Source: Fulvia fulva (Eukaryota > Ascomycota > Dothideomycetes > Mycosphaerellales > Mycosphaerellaceae). Taken from it: a stretch of DNA of 64,000 nucleotides. The stretch lies in NCBI RefSeq assembly GCF_020509005.1, contig NC_063016.1, positions 2,728,001 to 2,792,000 of the forward strand, in the 5' to 3' direction. The position numbers and the translations under genes were made by a program. The notes beneath the pieces are model-generated. The model searched no databases, had not been told where the DNA came from, and saw only the letters and a program-made list of their open reading frames with translations. Positions 58,150 to 64,000 of the stretch are shown in pieces. How positions within the stretch are numbered: position 1 is the stretch's first letter; the number at the start of each line of letters is the position of its first letter.

Positions 58150-61100
58150 TATACTAGTAGACTATTAATCATTTAGTATAATGTGAACAGAAGCAAAGAC
58201 AAGGTCTAAAGGAGCTTTCTATAAGCCTTAGACCCGGAGGAACACTATATTATAGTAATATAGGAACTATAGATCAACCTACACTCTAGGATTCTATCAA
58301 CTATACAAGACCCGAGATACTACGTAGTAATAAACAGAACCGAGGGAGTCCTACGAACATATATCTATGTCAGTAAGAAGGTACTAGTAGAGGACTAGTA
58401 GGCCTAGCCGAGAACCGATAGGGATATTACTATAGTATAGCTTAAAACAACTTAAGGCTAGGTCCTGATCTATAGCGTATATAACCTACCTCTAGAGTCT
58501 AGAAGTAGCACACAACTACATACGCTAGGAAGGCTCCCGGAAGTAATAGACTAACAAAACCATAATATCGTAATAGGAGATTTTAACCTCTACTACCTAA
58601 AGTAGGGATCGGACTTCACCCTAGTACACTACTTCTTAGTAGGGAGGCTTATTAGTTAGATAGAAACAGCCTAAATAGACTTGATTACGCTAAAGGGAAC
58701 AGAAACTTAGGCTAGAAACAACGGTTCTAGTACGCTAGACCTATACTTCATGTCCTACGCCTTAATACGACGGGTAGAAAGCTATATAGTTAATGACTAA
58801 CTAGAGTCCTTATTAGACTACTATCTAATCCAAACCGACATCTAACTTATAGTTAAGGAGGAGAGGGAACCTAAGAGGAGGCTCTACTAGAAGTAGGCCG
58901 AGTAGACACTAGTATAGTAGCGGCTAGAAGGCGAACTAGAATAGGTAAACATTAATAATATATATATAACGGAGGGGATCGACTAGGTAGTAGAGTAGCT
59001 AATAGAAGCTATATAAAGGGCAGCCTAGGCCTATATACCTAAGAAGAGATGGTCGCTATACTAGAAGCTATACTAGACACTAGAGTACATAGCTAAAGTT
59101 AAGGAGGTAAGGAGAGCAAGAAGGAGATAGGAGTAACGACGTACCTAAGTAAACTAGGAAGCCTATAACAACGCGTATAAAGTAAAGAAGGCGCAGATTA
59201 GAAGAGACAAGACGTAGGAGTAGAGGTTAACTATAGGGATAATTATAGAACACCCGGAACAAATCTAGAGACTAGTAGAATAGGCTAGGAAACTAGACGA
59301 GGAACGAAACTCCCCGCCCTAGTTTCCCTTAATATAGGACTAAGACGGGGAAACGTAAACCACTCCGATAGGGAAAGCGAAAGTATTCGTAGACCACTTC
59401 TTCGGGACTTAGGTAGAGGCAGACCTAAGTAACATCCTAGGAACATACATTCCTCCGCTAAGGGAGGCTAACTAGTAAGTGTCTACTATAGAGATCGGAA
59501 ACATTATTAAGAAACTAAAGGGTAACAAAGCCCTAGGCCTAGACAAGATCCCTAACTATTACCTAAAAGCTAGTAGTAGCCTTATTACTCTAGTACCTAC
59601 GCCAATCTTTACCTAGTATATAAAGTAGAGGTATTACCTAAAGGCCTTTAGGCAATTACTAACTTACGTCCTAAGGAAACCCTAAAAGGAAGACTATACT
59701 AAGTTAAAGTCATATAGACTAATTACGTTACTGAAAATACTAGGGAAGCTCCTAGAGAAGGTCGTAGCTATAAGGCTCACCGGAATAGTAGAAGAACATA
59801 ACCTCCTCCCGGTAACGTAAATAGGGGGGAGATAAAAAGATCTACCCTTATAGTAGTTAAACTGATTATAGAGCAAATTAGATATATCTAGTACTATAGT
59901 AATAATAAGGTAGCCTTACTACTTTTACTAGACATATTAGGGGCTTTCGACAACGTGTCCTACGTAAGGCTCCTATATATTCTTAGAATAAAAAGTATCC
60001 TAGCCTAGATAGTACACTTTATATAGTCATTCCTTAAGGACAGAACAACCTAGATCCTCCTAGGGTCCTTTAAAGCCCCGTAGACCCTAATTACGAACAC
60101 GGGCATCCTATAGGGCTCTACACTCTCCCTAATTCTGTTCCTCCTCTTTATAGCCGACCTGACCCTACTCCTAGAAACAGTAAACACCTTAGTATTGGGG
60201 TTCGTAGATAATATAAATATCCTAGCGTAGTCGGGGTCTATAGAGGAAAACTACGTACTCCTAGAGGAGAGACATAGATAATACGAAAAGTAGGTAAGAG
60301 AGTATAGGGCAAAATTCGTACCGGACAAGTACTAACTTATCTATTTTAGTAAGGTAAAGACAAAACATAACTTAGTAGTACTAGTAAAAATCTAGGGGTT
60401 CGAGACCTATCCTATAAGGGAACTTAGAGTCCTTAGGATATAGCTAGACCCAAAACTTAGCTAGGGACTATAAGTGAAGAAGGCGTAAGCGAGAGCGGAC
60501 ACTAATAGACAATTAATCGAGAGACTTACTATATTAACCTAGGGGGCGACCTTTATAAAGGCCTAGACTATATATAAGGCTATTATTAAGCCCGTAATGC
60601 TATATAGAGCAGCAACTTAGGTAGCGGAAAAACACATCCCGAAGAGAATTGAGGACCCCCTTAATAGAGCGTAGGTAGCTTACCTAAAGAGAGTACTAGG
60701 GGTATATAGGTCAATCCCTTATAGGACAATAGAAATGGAATTAGGTATAGCCCCTATAAGGGAGTACCTCTAGGGTATAAGGTGTTAATACGTAGAGAAG
60801 ACATTAGTATACCTAGCCTAGGGAACTATCTAAGTAGCTACTTAAAGGATAAGAACCTAGTAGGAGAGGAGGAGAAGACCTAACCGGCTATATATAATCC
60901 TATAGAAGGAAGCAGACCTAAAAACATTATAGGAAATCCTAGTAGCCCTTAAACAGAGAGAAGCTCTAAGGGAACAAGCTAATATAGGGGACAAAGGGAA
61001 AAAGAAGCAAAGCTAAGTAGAAAGGATCGTAGGTCACCTATAGGAAACGCGTTAGAACTAAAAACCGGTAAGGCTAGGAGCCCTACTAGCGGCTAGGACC

Positions 61101-61640
61101 TTCGGGAGGTATAACTACCTTATCTATAAAGACTTAAAGAGGGCGGAAGCAAGTATAGCTATCTAGATTTGCTCTAAGCATATTAGGCTAAGAGTATACT
61201 TATACTAAAGAAGAGTCCTAGGATACAATTCTAAACGTTGCCCCTATAGCTACCTATCCTAAAACCCGGAGTACATAGTACTGAACTATACTAAGTAGGT
61301 AAAAGGGAGAAGCTAGTAGAGGGCAAAGGCAAGAGATAGGCAATACTAGGCCATCATCTAGAATAGATAAGATATAAGGAGAGTGACAAGATAAATCCTT
61401 AACGAGGACTACCTAGAGCAATTCTCCCTAGTAGTAGAAACGGAAAGGTGGATAGAGAGGAGGGAGAGAGAGAGAAGAGCCGGGGAAATAGAAGGGAGAA
61501 AGGGAATCGAGAGGAGGACATCACTAGGGTTACGGGCAAGGTAGTTATAGGGTAATAACTATAATACTAGCGTACCCTAAAGGAAGGAGAACGAAAGGAC
61601 AAGATAGGAAAGAACGAGGAGGGCAAAGACGAGGAGGTTT
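58150..61640 (+). pseudogene. LINE B ORF2 (endonuclease and RT) relic
   Basis: The endonuclease spans about 58190-58790 with a GDFN motif near 58580. The RT runs from about 59480, with the catalytic box reading FVDN at 60201-60212 where FVDD is expected, followed by INILA. A Lys/Arg/Glu-rich C-terminal tail ends near 61640. Expected Trp and Gln codons are TAG or TAA. The RT order and motifs are those of fungal Tad1-type LINEs, distinct in sequence from LINE A. Confidence 0.75.
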
Positions 61641-61743
61641 TTATCCGTTAATCGGGTTTCCTACCTATACAAATAGACCTAAATAGCGAGAGACCTATAT
61701 AGGTTATAGGGTACTAAAACAGGCGAATAGATAATCTATCTAT

Positions 61744-64000
61744 CTATATATATAACCGCTAGCCTCGAGGTCTAGCCGCGACCTTAGGGTCTATAGACAC
61801 ATAGGCAGTGCGCTTAAGAGATAAGGCTACTATATCGTAGTAGGAGACTTTAATATATACTACCCTTCCTAGGAAAGCCTTATATAGCCGTACCCTATAG
61901 CCGACGAAGTAATCGACTTAATAGCGAGTAACGTAATTGCCCTTAATACCCCGAAGGACCTAGGTACCTAGAAGAGAGGGGGACTCTAAGGCACGATCAA
62001 TCTCTCCTAGATCTTAGATAGCTACTACTACCTAGTAACCTACTATAGGATCGAATATAAACTCGAGGCGTCGTTAGACTATATACTAGTTAGGACCTCT
62101 ATTACGACATAGATATAATATATACTAGCGAGAACCCCTAAGCTAAACTAGGGAAAGGCCTACTAGGCTAATATCTAAGTATACCTCGACGACTCCGAGA
62201 GGCTAGTCTAGATCGCGTAGTAGCAATATAATAGTAAAGACGAGATAGACGAGGCAGTCTAAGGGTTAATAGACGAAATAAGAAAAGCGACCTTGCTTTA
62301 CGTTCCGCTTACCTAACTAACGATATAGTCTAAACTATACTAGACGCCGAAGTACACTACGGTAGTAAGAGAAGTAAGGAGACGCCGGGTATAGACGAGT
62401 AGCTATAGCGAGGAGGCCTAGAACGTATATAGGGAGGCATACTAATAGAAGAAAGCTATAATACGGAGGGAGAAAGCAGTCGGCTAGAGGGCTATAGTAG
62501 AAGAAATCGCCGGCAAGCTAGCGAGGATGTAGAAGCTAGCGAAATAGGCCCGACAGGACCCTATATAGGGCCCCTCCTTCTCTATCCTAGCGCTATAATT
62601 GCCTAGTAGCCCGGTTAGCGACCCCGAGGCTAAGGCGCGTCTACTAGCTAGCAAGTTCTTTCCGCCCCTAGTCGAGGCTAATCTAAGCGACATAAACAGC
62701 TCTACTCCCCTAGCCCCTAGTATCGCGGTCCGATAGGAGGTGTCCGAGGGAGAAGTTGCCGCTATACTTAGGAAGTTACCGGCGAAGAAAGCCCCGGGGC
62801 CGGATAGGATCCTAAACGAACTACTAAAGAAGTATAGAGATTAACTAGCCCTAGTAGTCGTAGCGATCTTTAACGCCTACCTATAGACCGGATACTACCC
62901 GATAGTATTTAAATAATCGACAATAGTAGTCCTACGTAAGCCGTAAAAGGAAGACTATATATAGGTGAAGTCGTACCGCCTAATTACGCTCCTTAACACT
63001 CTTAGGAGGGCGCTTAAGAAGCTAGTTATAACGAGACTCTCCGAGGCGGTAGAGCAATACTCCTAACTCCCGGACACCTAGATAGGTACGTACCTATAGT
63101 AATCGACGCTATCCGCGATAGAACTTATTACCTCTTAGGTAAAGGCTATCTAGTATAAGAATAGGGACAAGGTGGCTTCCTTACTTAGCCTAGACATATC
63201 GGGAGCCTTCGACTACGTGTTATACCCGCGGCTACTCTATATCCTAATGTCGAAAGGACTCCCTAAGTAGCTTATTAACTTCGTACGGTCCTACCTCTAA
63301 AACCGTAGTACGTCGATCCTAGTCGGCTAGTACAGAAGCCCATTTCAAGTAGTCTATACTAGAATCCCGTAAGGCTTAACGCTAGCACCTATTCTGTTCC
63401 TCTTCTTTATAGCGACGCTACTCCTAGCCCTAGAATCCTAGAACACCGCTACGAGCGGCTTTATAGACGACACGAACATCCTCGCGTAGTCTTCCTCGAC
63501 TAAGGAGAACTATAGGCTACTAGAAGAGAAGTATAAGATCTACGAGGACTAGGCTAGGAGGCACGGGGCTCGGTTTGCCCTAGAAAAGTATAATCTAATA
63601 TACTTTACGCGCCGGCCACGGTTCTATAATATATAAGCTTCTATCTAGATATAGGGGTATACGACTAACCCGGCAAATTAGCTTAGGATCCTCGGACTAT
63701 AGGTAGACCCGGCGCTACGGTAGAGGAAGTACGTATAGGTAGTATTACGGAAAGCTAAACAGAATATAGTATTATACTAGAGGCTTACTACGTCTATATA
63801 GGGGGCGGACTTTCGGTAGTTACGACTTCTATATACGGCTATTATACGGCTAGTCCTTACCTATAGTAGCTAAGCGTAGTCCTTAGGCGAGAGGGCCTAC
63901 TTATTAAAGGGACTCGTCGCGACGTTAGCAAAGATCTAGAACTAATGCCTAAGGAAGGTTACCGGGGTATATAAGTCGATACTAATAAGGATACTTAAGT
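61744..64000 (+). mobile_element. LINE A, continuation to the window end
   Basis: LINE A resumes in the endonuclease, directly continuing 56863, and runs through the RT (FVDD-equivalent near 63460-63475, here reading FIDDTNIL) to about 90 percent of ORF2, where the window ends. Numerous TAG/TAA stops occur. The 3' tail is outside the window. Confidence 0.85.

Larger units (their letters stand above)
56864..61743 (+). mobile_element. LINE B, inserted in LINE A
   Basis: The insertion is bounded by a repeated CTATATATATAACCG (56849-56863 and 61744-61758), a target duplication that overlaps the TCTA tail, as target-primed insertion produces. The first 1.08 kb (56864-57945) has no ORF I can assign. 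The part from about 57950 to 61740 matches the reversed LINE B at 17463-19580 and continues beyond it through the rest of the RT to a TCTA tail. Most of ORF1, visible in the reversed copy, is missing here. RIP stops are everywhere. Confidence 0.8.

Noticed and set aside
62484..62693. 69-codon minus-strand frame
   Set aside because: It is antisense to LINE A ORF2.
1..64000. Search for tRNA or rRNA genes
   Set aside because: No cloverleaf with intact conserved arms or rRNA-like sequence was recognised; the GGTTATAAGCCCGGG segment near 13574 is a primer-binding site candidate, not a tRNA.

Overview
The window looks like part of a filamentous ascomycete genome (Pezizomycotina, possibly a Dothideomycete). 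The evidence is short fungal-type introns, an Och1-like mannosyltransferase, a fungal PI-specific phospholipase C, and two flanks of nested retroelements in which CpA/TpG has been almost completely replaced by TpA. That replacement is the signature of repeat-induced point mutation (RIP). In translations of the repeats nearly every expected Trp (TGG) or Gln (CAG/CAA) codon now reads TAG or TAA, so there are many homologous domains but no open retroelement gene.

Left repeat block (1-40640). Two LINE families are present, called here LINE A and LINE B. Both look Tad1-like (ORF1 with zinc knuckles, ORF2 with endonuclease and reverse transcriptase) and both end in a TCTA-type tail. Into them are nested: a complete Ty3/gypsy chromovirus (278-6568, 520-bp LTRs, TSD TACGA); three copies of one Ty1/copia element (13340-17462, 23384-27506, 33770-39149); a 596-bp TRIM-like miniature LTR element (20059-20654) that still has most of its CpA/TpG; a gag-like fragment (about 21260-23000); and a truncated pogo/Fot1 DNA transposon (32981-33769). 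About 8.15-17.46 kb and 23.38-32.70 kb are inverted copies of one composite structure (LINE A + LINE A fragment + copia).

Gene island (about 40.64-52.33 kb). Base composition is normal here. From left to right it holds: a three-exon PI-PLC gene (minus strand); a three-exon membrane-anchored fungal protein interrupted by one in-frame TAG (minus); about 3.4 kb without a confident gene; a small coiled-coil, tail-anchored protein with a 42-bp tandem repeat (plus); a GT32 Och1-like glycosyltransferase (minus); about 1.7 kb without a confident gene; and a 116-129 codon ORF touching the right-hand LINE tail. These genes look like ordinary unlinked housekeeping or secretory-pathway genes, not a cluster.

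Right repeat block (52334-64000). A 70-bp un-mutated LINE A 3' tail is followed by a copia-like LTR/gag element carrying a pogo/Fot1 insertion (53468-54600, TA target duplication). After that comes a LINE A copy split by a LINE B insertion (56864-61745) and running off the window. At both edges of the island the RIP signal fades within the outermost few hundred bases of the repeats rather than stopping at the repeat edge.

Element names such as LINE A and LINE B are local labels. Family assignments come from motifs read by eye, and boundaries marked as approximate were not aligned computationally.
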